DNA from: Archangium lansingense
GTDB taxonomy: Bacteria; Myxococcota; Myxococcia; Myxococcales; Myxococcaceae
Length of the DNA stretch: 64,000 nt
NCBI RefSeq assembly: GCF_026626635.1
Contig: NZ_JAPNKA010000001.1
Location: 10,276,501-10,340,500 of the forward strand
Direction of reading: 5' to 3'
Shown here: in pieces, positions 50,633 through 59,954 of the stretch
Position numbering within the stretch: position 1 is the first letter of the stretch
How the letters are laid out: each line of letters begins with the position of its first letter
The notes under the pieces: model-generated
Told to the model about the DNA's origin: nothing
Databases searched by the model: none
The model's input: only the letters and a program-made list of their open reading frames with translations
Made by a program: the position numbers and the translations under genes

Positions 50633-51406
50633 TCACTGGCCGCGGAACCGGGGCGTGCGCTTCTCCAGGAACGCCGCCTTGCCCTCTCGGGCATCCTCGC
50701 TGGCGAAGGCGCGGGCCCTCACCTCTCGCAGGTGGGCCCGCTCCTCGTCGGACAAGGCCGCTCGCGTGAGCAACCGGAACGTCTCCTTCATCCCTGACAC
50801 TGCCAGCGGTGCCTGGGCGGCGAGCGTCCGACACAACTCCAGTGCCCGGGCCTCGGCGTCGGCCGCCGGAAGGCACTCGTCCAGCAGGCCCCAGCCAAGC
50901 GCCTCCTTCGCGTCCAGCCGGCGTCCGGTGAGGAAGAGGTTCTTGGCACGCGCCACGCCCACCAGCCGGGCCGCGCGCATCAGCCCATCCGGCGAGTAGA
51001 CAATGCCCAGCCGCGCCGGGGGCATGCTGAAGAGTGCGTCCTCCGCTCCCACGCGGAAGTCACACGAGGCTGACAGATCGAAGCCCGCCCCGAAGGCCGG
51101 CCCTCGCACCAGTGCGACGCTGGGCAGAGGCAGCGCCTCCAGCCGTGCCAGGCACGCCATCAGGGCGTCGTCCGGCAGGCGATCCTCGGTAGGGGCCGCC
51201 AGCAGGTTCAGGTCATAGCCCGAGCAGAAGGCAGCGCCCTCTCCCCGGATGAGGACAGCGCGTGCCTTGCTGGGAGCCGAGGCCAACGCCTCGTCCAAGC
51301 GGGCCACCTGGCTGTCATCGAGCGCGTTGCGCCGCGCCGGGTTGGACAGGGTGAGAACACGGACACCGTCGTCCCGGTCCTCCACATGCAGAGCTGACGG
51401 CTGCAC
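50633..51406 (-). CDS. Enoyl-CoA hydratase/isomerase family protein
   Basis: 257 aa from a GTG at 51406. Crotonase-fold landmarks are present: RGEGAAFCSGYDLNLL (oxyanion hole loop), FGAGFDLSASCDFRVG and PPARLGIVYSPDG. The late part (AKNLFLTGRRLDAKEALGWGLLDE) fits. It would hydrate or isomerise an enoyl-CoA. It is the third gene of a probable operon with a biotin carboxyl carrier protein and a biotin carboxylase, so a role in branched-chain or odd-chain acyl-CoA breakdown is plausible (for instance with a methylcrotonyl- or propionyl-type carboxylase). The Glu residues at the classic catalytic positions are not both obvious, so isomerase-like activity is possible. Confidence 0.87.
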   Translation of the reverse strand: MQPSALHVEDRDDGVRVLTLSNPARRNALDDSQVARLDEALASAPSKARAVLIRGEGAAFCSGYDLNLLAAPTEDRLPDDALMACLARLEALPLPSVALVRGPAFGAGFDLSASCDFRVGAEDALFSMPPARLGIVYSPDGLMRAARLVGVARAKNLFLTGRRLDAKEALGWGLLDECLPAADAEARALELCRTLAAQAPLAVSGMKETFRLLTRAALSDEERAHLREVRARAFASEDAREGKAAFLEKRTPRFRGQ

Positions 51407-51419
51407 CGCGCGCTTCCCG

Positions 51420-51632
51420 CTACTCGAGCACCACGAGGACGTCGCCCTCGTTGACCGACTGGGACTCCTTGCAACGGATCTCCTTCACCAGGCCGCCCTC
51501 CTCCGCCTCCACCGGCATCTCCATCTTCATGGACTCGAGGATGACGAGCGTCTCTCCCGCGGAGACCTTCTGCCCGACCTTGACCTCGATCTTCCACACC
51601 GTCCCGGTGATGTGCGCCGCCACGTCCGCCAT
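51420..51632 (-). CDS. Biotin carboxyl carrier domain protein
   Basis: 70 aa. It consists of a single biotinyl domain: ITGTVWKIEVKVGQKVSAGETLVILESMKMEMPV, where the Lys of ESMKME is the biotinylation site, then EGGLVKEIRCKESQSVNEGDVLVVLE. It is a minimal stand-alone carrier. It lies 53 bp after the biotin carboxylase gene on the same strand and supplies the carrier for that enzyme. Confidence 0.92.
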   Translation of the reverse strand: MADVAAHITGTVWKIEVKVGQKVSAGETLVILESMKMEMPVEAEEGGLVKEIRCKESQSVNEGDVLVVLE

Positions 51633-51685
51633 CGCTGTGCTCCTTCGCAAGGTAAGGTGCTGCGTTGCTCTAGATGCTGCCTGGC

Positions 51686-53035
51686 CTACGGCTTCGCGTG
51701 GTGCTCCAGGAAGCGCGTATTGAGGTCTCCCGCGCGGAAGACCGGGTCCTGCAGGATGCGCAGGTGCAGGGGGATGTTCGTCTTGATGCCCTCGACGCGG
51801 AAGCCCTGCAGCGCCCCGATGGAGCGCTCGATGGCCTCGGCGCGCGTGGCACCCGAGACGATGAGCTTGGCGATCATGGGATCGTAGTTCGGCGTGACGG
51901 TGTTGCCCTCGGCGTAGCCCGAGTCCAGGCGCACGCCCTCGCCCGTGGGCGGCTGGAACACCTTGAGCGGGCCCGGCGAGGGGAAGAACTTCACGGGATC
52001 CTCCGCGTAGATGCGGAACTCGAGCGCCGCCCCGCGCCGCTTCACGTCCTCCTGCTTCACGGTGAGCTTCTCGCCGGCGGCGATGCGCAGCTGCCAGGCG
52101 ATGAGATCCAACCCCGTGGTCAGCTCCGTCACCGGGTGCTCCACCTGGAGCCGGGCGTTCATCTCGATGAAGTAGATGCCGCCATCCGAGTAGAGGAACT
52201 CCACCGTGCCGGCGTTGGCGTAGCCGAAGGCCTTCGCCGCGGCGATGGCCGCCGTGAACAGCTTCTGGGACAGCTCCGCGTTGCGCCCGTCCGCGAACAG
52301 CGGCGAGGGAGCCTCCTCCACCACCTTCTGGTGACGGCGCTGGATGGAGCACTCGCGCTCCAGGCAATGAATGAGGTGGCCGTGGTGATCACCGAGGATC
52401 TGCACCTCGATGTGGCGCGGCGCCGGGAAGTAGCGCTCGATGTACACGCCCTCACGGCCGAAGGCGGCCTTCGCCCGGTCCGTGCACTGACGGAAGACCT
52501 TCTCCAGCTCGGCCGGGTTGTTGGCCGCGGCCATGCCGATGCCGCCACCACCGCCCGCCGCCTTGCAGAGCACCGGGTAGCCGATGCTCTCGGCAGCGGC
52601 CAGCGCGGACTGCACGTCCGGAAGCACATCCTCGGTACCGGGCACCACCGGCACACCCGCGGCGGCCACCAGCTTGCGCGCCTGGCTCTTGTCCTTCATC
52701 CGCAGCATGGCCTCGGGCGGCGGACCCACGAAGGTGATGCCGGCGGCCTTGCACGCGCTGGCGAACTCGGCGTTCTCCGAGACGAAGCCGTAGCCGGGAT
52801 GCACCGCATCCGCCCCGGTGGACTTCGCCGCCTCGAGGATGGCGGGAATGTTGAGGTAGCTGTCCTTGGCCGGAGCGGGCCCCAGGCGCACCGCCTGATC
52901 CGCCTCGCGCACGAACGGCAGCTCCGCATCCGCGTCCGAATAGACGGCCACGGTGGAGATCCCCATCCCCTTCGCCACGGCGTTGATCCGCCGGGCAATC
53001 TCACCTCGGTTCGCGATGAGCAGCTTCTTGAACAT
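51686..53035 (-). CDS. accC: Biotin carboxylase (AccC-type ATP-grasp subunit of an acyl-CoA carboxylase)
   Basis: 449 aa from an ATG at 53035 (MFKKLLIANRGEIARRI). The ATP-grasp and biotin-carboxylase motifs are complete: HPGYGFVSENAEFA, KAAGGGGGIGM, ECSIQRRHQKVVEEAPS, EMNARLQVEHPVTE and AVEFRIYAEDP-like AALEFRIYAEDP. It carboxylates biotin using ATP and bicarbonate. The carrier is the separate 70-residue protein downstream, and no carboxyltransferase subunit is in the window, so the acyl-CoA substrate (acetyl, propionyl or methylcrotonyl) cannot be fixed. The assigned name reflects family, not proven acetyl-CoA use. Confidence 0.9.
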   Translation of the reverse strand: MFKKLLIANRGEIARRINAVAKGMGISTVAVYSDADAELPFVREADQAVRLGPAPAKDSYLNIPAILEAAKSTGADAVHPGYGFVSENAEFASACKAAGITFVGPPPEAMLRMKDKSQARKLVAAAGVPVVPGTEDVLPDVQSALAAAESIGYPVLCKAAGGGGGIGMAAANNPAELEKVFRQCTDRAKAAFGREGVYIERYFPAPRHIEVQILGDHHGHLIHCLERECSIQRRHQKVVEEAPSPLFADGRNAELSQKLFTAAIAAAKAFGYANAGTVEFLYSDGGIYFIEMNARLQVEHPVTELTTGLDLIAWQLRIAAGEKLTVKQEDVKRRGAALEFRIYAEDPVKFFPSPGPLKVFQPPTGEGVRLDSGYAEGNTVTPNYDPMIAKLIVSGATRAEAIERSIGALQGFRVEGIKTNIPLHLRILQDPVFRAGDLNTRFLEHHAKP

Positions 53036-53161
53036 GGCCCGCAACCCCTCCACGTGTGAGGCGCGCGAACCTAAACCCCCACCTGCGGCGTGACAAGGAG
53101 ACAACGCGCCGCCAGCCGGGAAGTTGCGGGCATGTAGGTAAATGGCGTAGCGTCCTCGGCC

Positions 53162-53539
53162 GTGAAGCCCTCCACGACAGGAACAGTGGTGGATCTCCAA
53201 GGCGCGCGCCACGAGCGGCGGCTGGAGATGTACCGGGCGCGAGTCACCGAGCGCCTTCGCACCAACCGCGCAGCCGTCGAGACCCTCTACCAGGGTGGCA
53301 CGCTCTTCTCGCCCCAAGGCACGCGGGCGGGACGGGCACTACTCCGAGCCCATCAGCTCCTTCAGAGGGCCAGCGCCCTGCTGGAGCAGCTCTCCGGCGA
53401 CGGCGTGGTTCCCGCCCCGCGGCTGCCCGAGCGCATCGACGAGCTCTACCGCGAGGTGGACACGATGCTCTCGCGCAGCGATGCGCTCTCCGGGCGCAAC
53501 CACCGGGCGGCGAGCGTGGCCCGCCTTCCCGGGCGTTAG
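53162..53539 (+). CDS. Small hypothetical helical protein
   Basis: 125 aa from a GTG at 53162. The sequence is rich in Arg/Leu with predicted helices (RHERRLEMYRARVTERLRTNRAAVETLYQGG, GRALLRAHQLLQRASALLEQLSG, LPERIDELYREVDTMLSRSD). No signal peptide, membrane segment or known family. It lies between the divergent accC gene and the convergent ftsZ (six bases between stops). Codon use fits its surroundings, and it may be a real conserved myxobacterial protein. Confidence 0.6.
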   Translation: MKPSTTGTVVDLQGARHERRLEMYRARVTERLRTNRAAVETLYQGGTLFSPQGTRAGRALLRAHQLLQRASALLEQLSGDGVVPAPRLPERIDELYREVDTMLSRSDALSGRNHRAASVARLPGR

Positions 53540-53545
53540 CTCACC

Positions 53546-54760
53546 TTACGGCATCTCCGTCTGGCCCTGGCGGCGCAGGAACGTGGGGATGTCGAACTGA
53601 TCCTCGTCCAGAGGCAGCGCCGCGTCCTTCACCACCGCGGTGCGGTTGGAGAGCGTACGGCTGTCCACGGCGGGCAGGGAGCGCGAACCAGCCTTGGCGG
53701 GCACCAGGCTGGCCACCTCCTCGCGCGCCACGTTCAGGGACACGGGCGGAGGCCGGGTGACGAGGGGCACCTGCACCACCTGAGCCGGCTGGCGCACCTT
53801 CGCGTCGCGCGACACGAAGCCCGTGGCGATGATGGTGATCTTCACCTCGTCGCGGATGTTGTCGTCGATGAGCGAGCCGAAGATGATCTCCGCGTCCGGG
53901 TCCGCCGCGTCGTGCACCAGCGTGAGCGCCTCGTTGACCTCCTGAAGCGTCATTTCGCGGCCGCCGGTGATGTTGATGAGCAGGCCGGTGGCGCCGTCGA
54001 TGGAGATGTCCTCGAGCAGCGGGCTGGAGATGGCCTGCTGCATGGCGTTGATCGCGCGCTTGTCGCCCGAGGAGTGACCGGTGCCCATGAGCGCCAGACC
54101 CTTGTCGCTCATGATGGTCTTCACGTCCGCGAAGTCCACGTTGATGTAGCCGTGGTACTGGATGAGGTCCGAGATGCCCTGCACGGCGTTGAGGAGCACC
54201 TCGTCGGCGCGCTTGAAGGTCTCCAGCAGCGGCATGGGCTCGTTGCTGAGCGTGAGCAGGCGCTGGTTGGGGATGGTGATGAGGGTGTCCACCGCGGCCT
54301 TCAGTTCCACCAGGCCCTGCTCCGCCTGCTTGCGGCGCTTGTTGCCCTCGAAGAGGAAGGGCTTGGTGACCACGCCCACGGTGAGGCAGCCCAGGCTCTT
54401 GGCGATGTCCGCGATGATGGGCGCGGCGCCCGTACCGGTGCCACCGCCCATGCCGGCCGTGACGAACACCATGTCCGCACCCTCGAGCATGGCGGCAATC
54501 TGGTCGCGCGACTCCAGCGCGGCCTCGCGGCCCATCTCCGGGTTGGCGCCAGCGCCCAGACCCTTGGTCAGCGTCTGGCCGATCTGCAGCCGCACCGGCG
54601 CCTTGTTGGCGGCCAGCGCCTGCACATCGGTGTTGGCGGCAATGAAGTCGACCCGCTCAAGCTTCGCCAGGATCATCGTGTTGACGGCGTTACAGCCGGC
54701 GCCACCCACGCCGACGACACGAATCTTTGCGGCCTGCTTGTTCTGGTCGAACTGGTCCAT
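53546..54760 (-). CDS. ftsZ: Cell-division GTPase FtsZ
   Basis: 404 aa from an ATG at 54760. The tubulin signature GGGTGTG is at about 105-111, with VGVGGAGCNAVNTM before it and the T7 loop NVDFADVKTIM at the expected place. A disordered linker precedes the conserved C-terminal peptide FDIPTFLRRQ, which binds FtsA/ZipA-type partners. It polymerises into the division ring. Normally ftsZ follows ftsQ and ftsA in the dcw cluster; here the upstream gene is a CARDB lipoprotein separated by a terminator-like hairpin, and no other division gene is in the window. Confidence 0.96.
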   Translation of the reverse strand: MDQFDQNKQAAKIRVVGVGGAGCNAVNTMILAKLERVDFIAANTDVQALAANKAPVRLQIGQTLTKGLGAGANPEMGREAALESRDQIAAMLEGADMVFVTAGMGGGTGTGAAPIIADIAKSLGCLTVGVVTKPFLFEGNKRRKQAEQGLVELKAAVDTLITIPNQRLLTLSNEPMPLLETFKRADEVLLNAVQGISDLIQYHGYINVDFADVKTIMSDKGLALMGTGHSSGDKRAINAMQQAISSPLLEDISIDGATGLLINITGGREMTLQEVNEALTLVHDAADPDAEIIFGSLIDDNIRDEVKITIIATGFVSRDAKVRQPAQVVQVPLVTRPPPVSLNVAREEVASLVPAKAGSRSLPAVDSRTLSNRTAVVKDAALPLDEDQFDIPTFLRRQGQTEMP

Positions 54761-55001
54761 GTGTTCCTTCTTTCGGCGCAGGTCGCACGTGCCCGCGCGC
54801 GCCCCTGCAACCCACATCTTCAGCAAGTCGCGATCTTTGGCAAGTTCTCAGCTACGAACATGTAGCGCTACGTCGCGGGACCAAGTCGTCACAGGCACTT
54901 ACGTGGAAGCCCCACCGCACTTCAGTGCGGCGCGGTGGGTGCATCACGCCTCTTGACTCGCGCGATGAGGTCTCCTCACTCGACCTCATCCGCGCTCCGC
55001 A
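54761..55001. promoter_or_regulatory. ftsZ leader and promoter region
   Basis: This 241-bp stretch between the CARDB gene and ftsZ holds the ftsZ promoter on the minus strand and a hairpin that could terminate the CARDB message. An AAGGAAC ribosome binding site precedes the ATG at 54760. No gene is seen. Confidence 0.5.
54915..54930 (-). terminator. Hairpin ending the CARDB transcript upstream of ftsZ
   Basis: On the minus strand CCGCAC, loop TGAA, GTGCGG (54930-54915) forms a stable 6-bp stem (seven if the loop is counted as two bases). It follows the CARDB stop by 72 bases and so separates ftsZ from that gene. Confidence 0.5.
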
Positions 55002-58000
55002 CTACGGCTGGACCACCACGGAGTCCGGCCCGTTACCCACGCCCAGCCTCGGGCCCACCCGCGTGTTGTTGCTCTCGAGGGGCTCCACCACATACCTGCC
55101 TGGATCGGCGGCGGCCCCCAGGTAGTGCGACCCCATCTGAGCGCTCAGGCCGGGGAACAGCACCTGTACCGTCGTGCACTGTCCCGGCACGAGCGTGCCC
55201 ACGAAGGTGCGGATGAACTCGTTGTCCCAATCCTCGAAGGGCACGCCCGGCGGGACGATGAGCGCATCCTGCGAGAGGTAGAAGGACACCTCCGGAGAAC
55301 TCACCGCGAGCCCCTGGTTGCACACCGTGGCGGAGACCTCGAAGGGCTCCTCCGGGCGCACGCTCGTAGGCCCCGTGACTTCCGTGACGACGAAGTCCGG
55401 CCCGTGGCCCACGCCCACCACCTCGCCCACGCGCAGGTTGTTGGACTCGAGGAGCTCCCACGAGAAGTTGCCCGAATCGGCCATGGCCACCAGGAGATAC
55501 TCCCCCTCACCGGGCGTGTAGATGGGAACGGACAACTGCTGCGTGGAGCACTGGCCCGGCAGCAGGAAGCCCACGAAGGTGTCCACGAGCCACGAAACGT
55601 CAGGGGGTTGCGACAGGTGCTCCGCGTCGGAGGACAGCCCGATGGCGAGCCCCGTATACCCCTCGGTGGTGCCCTGGTTGCACACGGTGGCGGACAGCGA
55701 GCTCTGCTCACCCGGGTACGCGCGCACCGGCCCCGTCACCTCCGTGATGACGAAGTCCGGCCCATGGCCCACGCCAAGCTGGCCCTCCACACGCACGTTG
55801 TTGGATTCGATGAGCTCCTGCACGAAGTTGTTCGGATCCACGACAGCGCCCAGATTCCAGAGCACCACCCCCTGCAGATAGGGCACGGAGCCCGGTACCG
55901 GCACCGTGGAGCATTGTTCCGGCTCCAGCGGGCCAATGGACGCCCCCCCGAGGAGCACGTCCCCCGGGTCCGGCTGCGGCGGCGCGGAGATGGTCGTGTC
56001 GGAGGACAACACGAGCACTATGTCCGTGGAGCTACTTCCGGTGGTGCCCTGGTTGCACACCGTGGCGCTCAGCGCGAGCGACTCACCCGGCAGCACGTTC
56101 TTCAGACCCGTCACCTTCGTGACGACGAGCTCCGGCCCGGAGCCCAGACCTACCACCCCACCCGTGAGCACGTTGTTGCTCTGGAGCAACTCCGAACCAG
56201 CGTGGTCGTGGATGCTGCCCACCAGATACCAGGGGCCCTGGGGCACGAAAGCGGACCCATCCATCGATACGGAGATGCACCGCCCCGGCGCCAGATTGCT
56301 CAGATTCGCCAGGCCCAGCGGGTACGGCTCCGCGGAGGGAGGATACGGCAGATAGGACAGGGGCTCGCGGGAGAGGAGCAGCTCCAGGGACGCACCACCG
56401 AATGCGGTGCCCTGGTTGCACACCGTGGCGGACACACGCAGCGGCTCACCCTGCCGCGACACCACCGGGCCCTCCACCTTCGTGACGATGAAGTCCGGCC
56501 CGTCGCCGACTCCCATCACGCCTCCCACGTATACGTTGTTGTTCTCGATGTGTTCCGGCGGAGAGCTCCCACTGGCGGCGCTCGCCCCCACGTACCAGGC
56601 GCCCACCTCCGGGGCCTGGGGACGAGCCGGGACCGTGAGGCACTGCCGTGGCATCAGGTTACCCACGGGCACACTGTGGACGATCCGGTCCCCAAACGGC
56701 GGAACACCCGGCCCATCGAAGACCGTGTCCCGGGACAGGAAGAAGGACACGACGGGAGCACCCGAGATGGTTCCCTGGTTGCACACCGTGGCGGACACGT
56801 CGAAGGGCGAGCCGGGCCTCGCGCTCGGGGGCCCCTGCACCTTCGTGACGATGAAGTCCGGAGCATCGCCGAGTCCAATCAGCCCACCCACCCGTGTGTT
56901 GTTGCTCTCGAGCAGCTCCACCATGGAGCCACCCGGGTCGGCGACAGCCCCCAGGTAGTACGCCCCATCGGCCACCCCGGAGCTGGCATACGCCTGCACA
57001 TTCTGGGTCGAGCACTGGCCCGGCTGGAGCGACCCCGTATACAGCGAGCCCAGCAGCTCGTCCGGTATGGTGCCTCCCGGCTGCGGGGCCGTGATGATCG
57101 CATCGGAGGACAGCATCACCAGGACCTCTGTGCCGCCCGGGCTGAAGCCCTGGTTGCACACGGTGAGGCTCACCTCGAAAGAGCTCCCCCGCGGCACAAT
57201 CGGAACCGACTTCACCTCCTTGATGACGAAGTCCGGCTCCAGGCCCACGCCGACGGCGCCCCCGATGTACGCGTTGTTATTCTCGTTGAGCTCCGGCCGC
57301 TCCTGGCGCGAGTCGACGATGGCGCCCAGGCGCAGCTCGCGGCCCGGCCCTCCACTCCAGGGGAGGGAGGTCTCGACGGGCACCTTCGTGCACTGGCCCC
57401 TCGCCAGATAGGGCGTGGCGAAACGGCCAATGGACGAGTCTCCATCCCAGCCCGGGCTCCCCGGCACGGTGGGAAACTCATCCTGGGAGAGGAGCAGCTC
57501 CACGTTCGTGGCGGCGGGCTCGGTCCCCTGGTTGCACACCTCGACGGTCGCGGGGAACCAATCCCCCGGTCGTGCGGTGGCGGGGCCCGTCAGCGCAGTG
57601 ATGATGAAGTCCGGCTTCGAGCCGATCCCCAGCAGGCCCGCCGAGCGCGCGTTGTTGCTCTCGATGAGCTCCGGCCGGAGGTTCTTCACGTCGGCGACGG
57701 CGCCCAGGAAGTACTGCCCCTCGGGCACGAAGACGCTGCCACCCAGTTGCATCGTCTGACAGGCACCCGCGGCGAGCATGGCCGTGGGCAGCTCATCGAC
57801 CAGGAGGTCCCCCGTCGGCCCCGGCGCGGTGAAGGTCTCGTCGGGAGACACCAGGAGCGCCACGTCCGAGGACCCACTCACGGTGCCCTGGTTGCACACC
57901 GTGACGGACGCCACGATGGGCTCACCGGCGTGGACACTCGCCGGCCCCTGCACTTTCGTGACGACGAAGTCCGGCTTGCTGCCCACGCCCATCAGGGCGG

Positions 58001-59954
58001 ACACGGCCATGTTGTTGCTCTCGATGAGCTCCCACTGATTGTTGGGCGGGTCGATGAGGGCGCCCACATACCAGGCGCCCTCCGGCACGGAGGCGCCCGC
58101 TGACCGCATCACCTGGGAACACTGGCCCGGCAACAGGGGATTCACATACGTCCCGTAGATGAACACGTCCCCGCTCGGCGACGGGGGCACCGGCGGGAGG
58201 AGCTCCGTGTCCGACGACAGCGCGACCACGAGGTCCGTGCCGCCCGACATCACAGTGCCGCGGTTGCACACCGTGGCAGAGAACTCGAAGCTCGCGCCCG
58301 CCACCACGCTCGTGGGTGCGCTCAACGACTGGACGACGAGGTCCGGTCCGTTGCCAATCCCCATGACATTCCCGGCATACGCGTTGTTGCTCTCGAAGAA
58401 CTCCACCAGGATGTTGCCGGGGTCGACGATCGCGCCCAGCCGGTACTCGCCGTCCGGTTGCGAGAAGGGGAAGCTCGCCTGGAGCTTCACCGCGAGCGTG
58501 GTGCACAGCCCGGGCATCAGGGAGGCCACCGACGTTTGAAGCGCGGAGAGGTCCCCCTCGCCCAGGACCGAAGCAGACGGGACGATGACCGCGTCCTTCG
58601 AGAAGACGAGCTCCAGGGGGGCGCCACCCGGGGCGTTGCCCTGGTTGCACACCGTGACGGAGGCATCGAAGAGGGACCCCAGGGCCACGTAGGCCGGCGC
58701 CGTCACCTTCGTGACGGTGAGATCCGGCCTGCTGCCAATGCCGATCCGCCCGGCCGTGAACGTGTTGTTGCTCTCGATGAGCTCCACCACCGCATTGGGG
58801 ACATCAACGATGGCCCCCAGGAAGAACTCCCCATCCGCGGGCGGCGTGCCCTTGGCCGACACCACCACGGTGGCGCAAGCCCCCGGGTTCAGCGAGCCCA
58901 CGGGAGTCCCGCCCATGACGTAGTCCTGCTCCCGGGTGATGAGCGCATCCGGGGACAGGTACAGCTCCACCACGGTGCTGCCAGGAGCATAGCCCTGGTT
59001 GCACACCTGGACAGTGACGGGGAACTGCTCGCTCCTCTGCGCCATCCGCGGCGCGCCCGTCACCGACGTGATGACGAAGTCGGGCCGCGAGCCCACGCCC
59101 ATGAGCGTGCCGGCGAGCGTGTTGTTGGACTCAATGAGCTCCACTCGGACCTTGCTCTGGTCGGCGAAGGCGCCCAGGTACCAGGCTCCTTGCGCGACAC
59201 TCGACGGAACAGCGGTCTGCACCGCACGTGAGACGCACTGACCCGCTGGCACCGTCCCCACGGAATAGCCGCCGACGATGACCCGGTCCGTCTCCGTGAT
59301 GACCGCATCCGAGGACAGCAGGAGGTTCACCGTCGTGTTGTCGGAGACCGTGCCCGCGTTGCACACCGTGAAGTTCGCCGTGAAGGTCTGGCCTATCCTC
59401 ACGCTGGAGGGACCGGTCACCTGAGTGACGACGAAGTCCGGCCGCGAGCCCACGCCCAGCAGGCCACCCGCCAGGGCGTTGTTGCTCTCGTTGAGCTCCG
59501 GCTCCTGGTTGGTGGGATCGGCCACCGCGCCCACGTACCAGGCACCCGTGGGGACATTGGCGCTGCCCATGACCTCACGCACCGCGCACTCCCCCGGCAC
59601 CAGGGGGGCGCTCGACGAGAGCGTGCCAACGGAGGAATCCTGCCCCGGGACGATGTTCGCGTCCTGCGACAGGTAGAGCCCCAGCTCCACCCCGCGCGTC
59701 TCGCCGCCCCGGTTGCAGACCGTGACGTTCACCCGGAACGAGGACCCGCCAGTAACTCCTTGCGGCCCATTCGGCCCGTTGGGCCCGCTCACCTGAGTGA
59801 TCACGAAGTCCGGCGGAGCCGAGCTCAACGCCTCAGGCGTGCTCCGCGGTCGAGTCGCTTCGGAGGCAGGCTCTCGCGCCCCTCCGCAACCCACTACTCC
59901 GACCAGCACCGCTACCGCACACTTCACCCGCCAGGCTGTTCCTGTCGCTTCCAT
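55002..59954 (-). CDS. Giant lipoprotein with about 13 tandem CARDB repeats
   Basis: 1650 aa from an ATG at 59954. The signal ends in a good lipobox (VGVVGC). The mature protein is a Pro/Ser stretch followed by about 13 repeats of some 123 residues, each starting PDFVVTxVxGP (sequence variants PDLTVTKV, PDFIITAL, PELVVTKV), with VCNQG, LLSSDA, PGQC and ELIESNN at fixed places. This is the CARDB (cell-adhesion-related) beta-sandwich. Each repeat carries one Cys in VCNQG and one in PGQC, about 45 residues apart, suggesting one disulfide per domain. The C-terminus ends in a truncated repeat start (GPDSVVVQP). It probably projects as a stalk from the outer membrane for adhesion. The DNA repeats (period near 370 bp) invite recombination. 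Confidence 0.92.
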   Translation of the reverse strand: MEATGTAWRVKCAVAVLVGVVGCGGAREPASEATRPRSTPEALSSAPPDFVITQVSGPNGPNGPQGVTGGSSFRVNVTVCNRGGETRGVELGLYLSQDANIVPGQDSSVGTLSSSAPLVPGECAVREVMGSANVPTGAWYVGAVADPTNQEPELNESNNALAGGLLGVGSRPDFVVTQVTGPSSVRIGQTFTANFTVCNAGTVSDNTTVNLLLSSDAVITETDRVIVGGYSVGTVPAGQCVSRAVQTAVPSSVAQGAWYLGAFADQSKVRVELIESNNTLAGTLMGVGSRPDFVITSVTGAPRMAQRSEQFPVTVQVCNQGYAPGSTVVELYLSPDALITREQDYVMGGTPVGSLNPGACATVVVSAKGTPPADGEFFLGAIVDVPNAVVELIESNNTFTAGRIGIGSRPDLTVTKVTAPAYVALGSLFDASVTVCNQGNAPGGAPLELVFSKDAVIVPSASVLGEGDLSALQTSVASLMPGLCTTLAVKLQASFPFSQPDGEYRLGAIVDPGNILVEFFESNNAYAGNVMGIGNGPDLVVQSLSAPTSVVAGASFEFSATVCNRGTVMSGGTDLVVALSSDTELLPPVPPSPSGDVFIYGTYVNPLLPGQCSQVMRSAGASVPEGAWYVGALIDPPNNQWELIESNNMAVSALMGVGSKPDFVVTKVQGPASVHAGEPIVASVTVCNQGTVSGSSDVALLVSPDETFTAPGPTGDLLVDELPTAMLAAGACQTMQLGGSVFVPEGQYFLGAVADVKNLRPELIESNNARSAGLLGIGSKPDFIITALTGPATARPGDWFPATVEVCNQGTEPAATNVELLLSQDEFPTVPGSPGWDGDSSIGRFATPYLARGQCTKVPVETSLPWSGGPGRELRLGAIVDSRQERPELNENNNAYIGGAVGVGLEPDFVIKEVKSVPIVPRGSSFEVSLTVCNQGFSPGGTEVLVMLSSDAIITAPQPGGTIPDELLGSLYTGSLQPGQCSTQNVQAYASSGVADGAYYLGAVADPGGSMVELLESNNTRVGGLIGLGDAPDFIVTKVQGPPSARPGSPFDVSATVCNQGTISGAPVVSFFLSRDTVFDGPGVPPFGDRIVHSVPVGNLMPRQCLTVPARPQAPEVGAWYVGASAASGSSPPEHIENNNVYVGGVMGVGDGPDFIVTKVEGPVVSRQGEPLRVSATVCNQGTAFGGASLELLLSREPLSYLPYPPSAEPYPLGLANLSNLAPGRCISVSMDGSAFVPQGPWYLVGSIHDHAGSELLQSNNVLTGGVVGLGSGPELVVTKVTGLKNVLPGESLALSATVCNQGTTGSSSTDIVLVLSSDTTISAPPQPDPGDVLLGGASIGPLEPEQCSTVPVPGSVPYLQGVVLWNLGAVVDPNNFVQELIESNNVRVEGQLGVGHGPDFVITEVTGPVRAYPGEQSSLSATVCNQGTTEGYTGLAIGLSSDAEHLSQPPDVSWLVDTFVGFLLPGQCSTQQLSVPIYTPGEGEYLLVAMADSGNFSWELLESNNLRVGEVVGVGHGPDFVVTEVTGPTSVRPEEPFEVSATVCNQGLAVSSPEVSFYLSQDALIVPPGVPFEDWDNEFIRTFVGTLVPGQCTTVQVLFPGLSAQMGSHYLGAAADPGRYVVEPLESNNTRVGPRLGVGNGPDSVVVQP

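Noticed and set aside
55125..58103. Plus-strand open frame opposite the CARDB gene, with repeated units
   Set aside because: Its repetition only mirrors the CARDB repeats on the minus strand.
55002..59954. CRISPR-like periodicity
   Set aside because: The period is about 370 bp, inside a coding frame, with diverged copies; there are no spacers.
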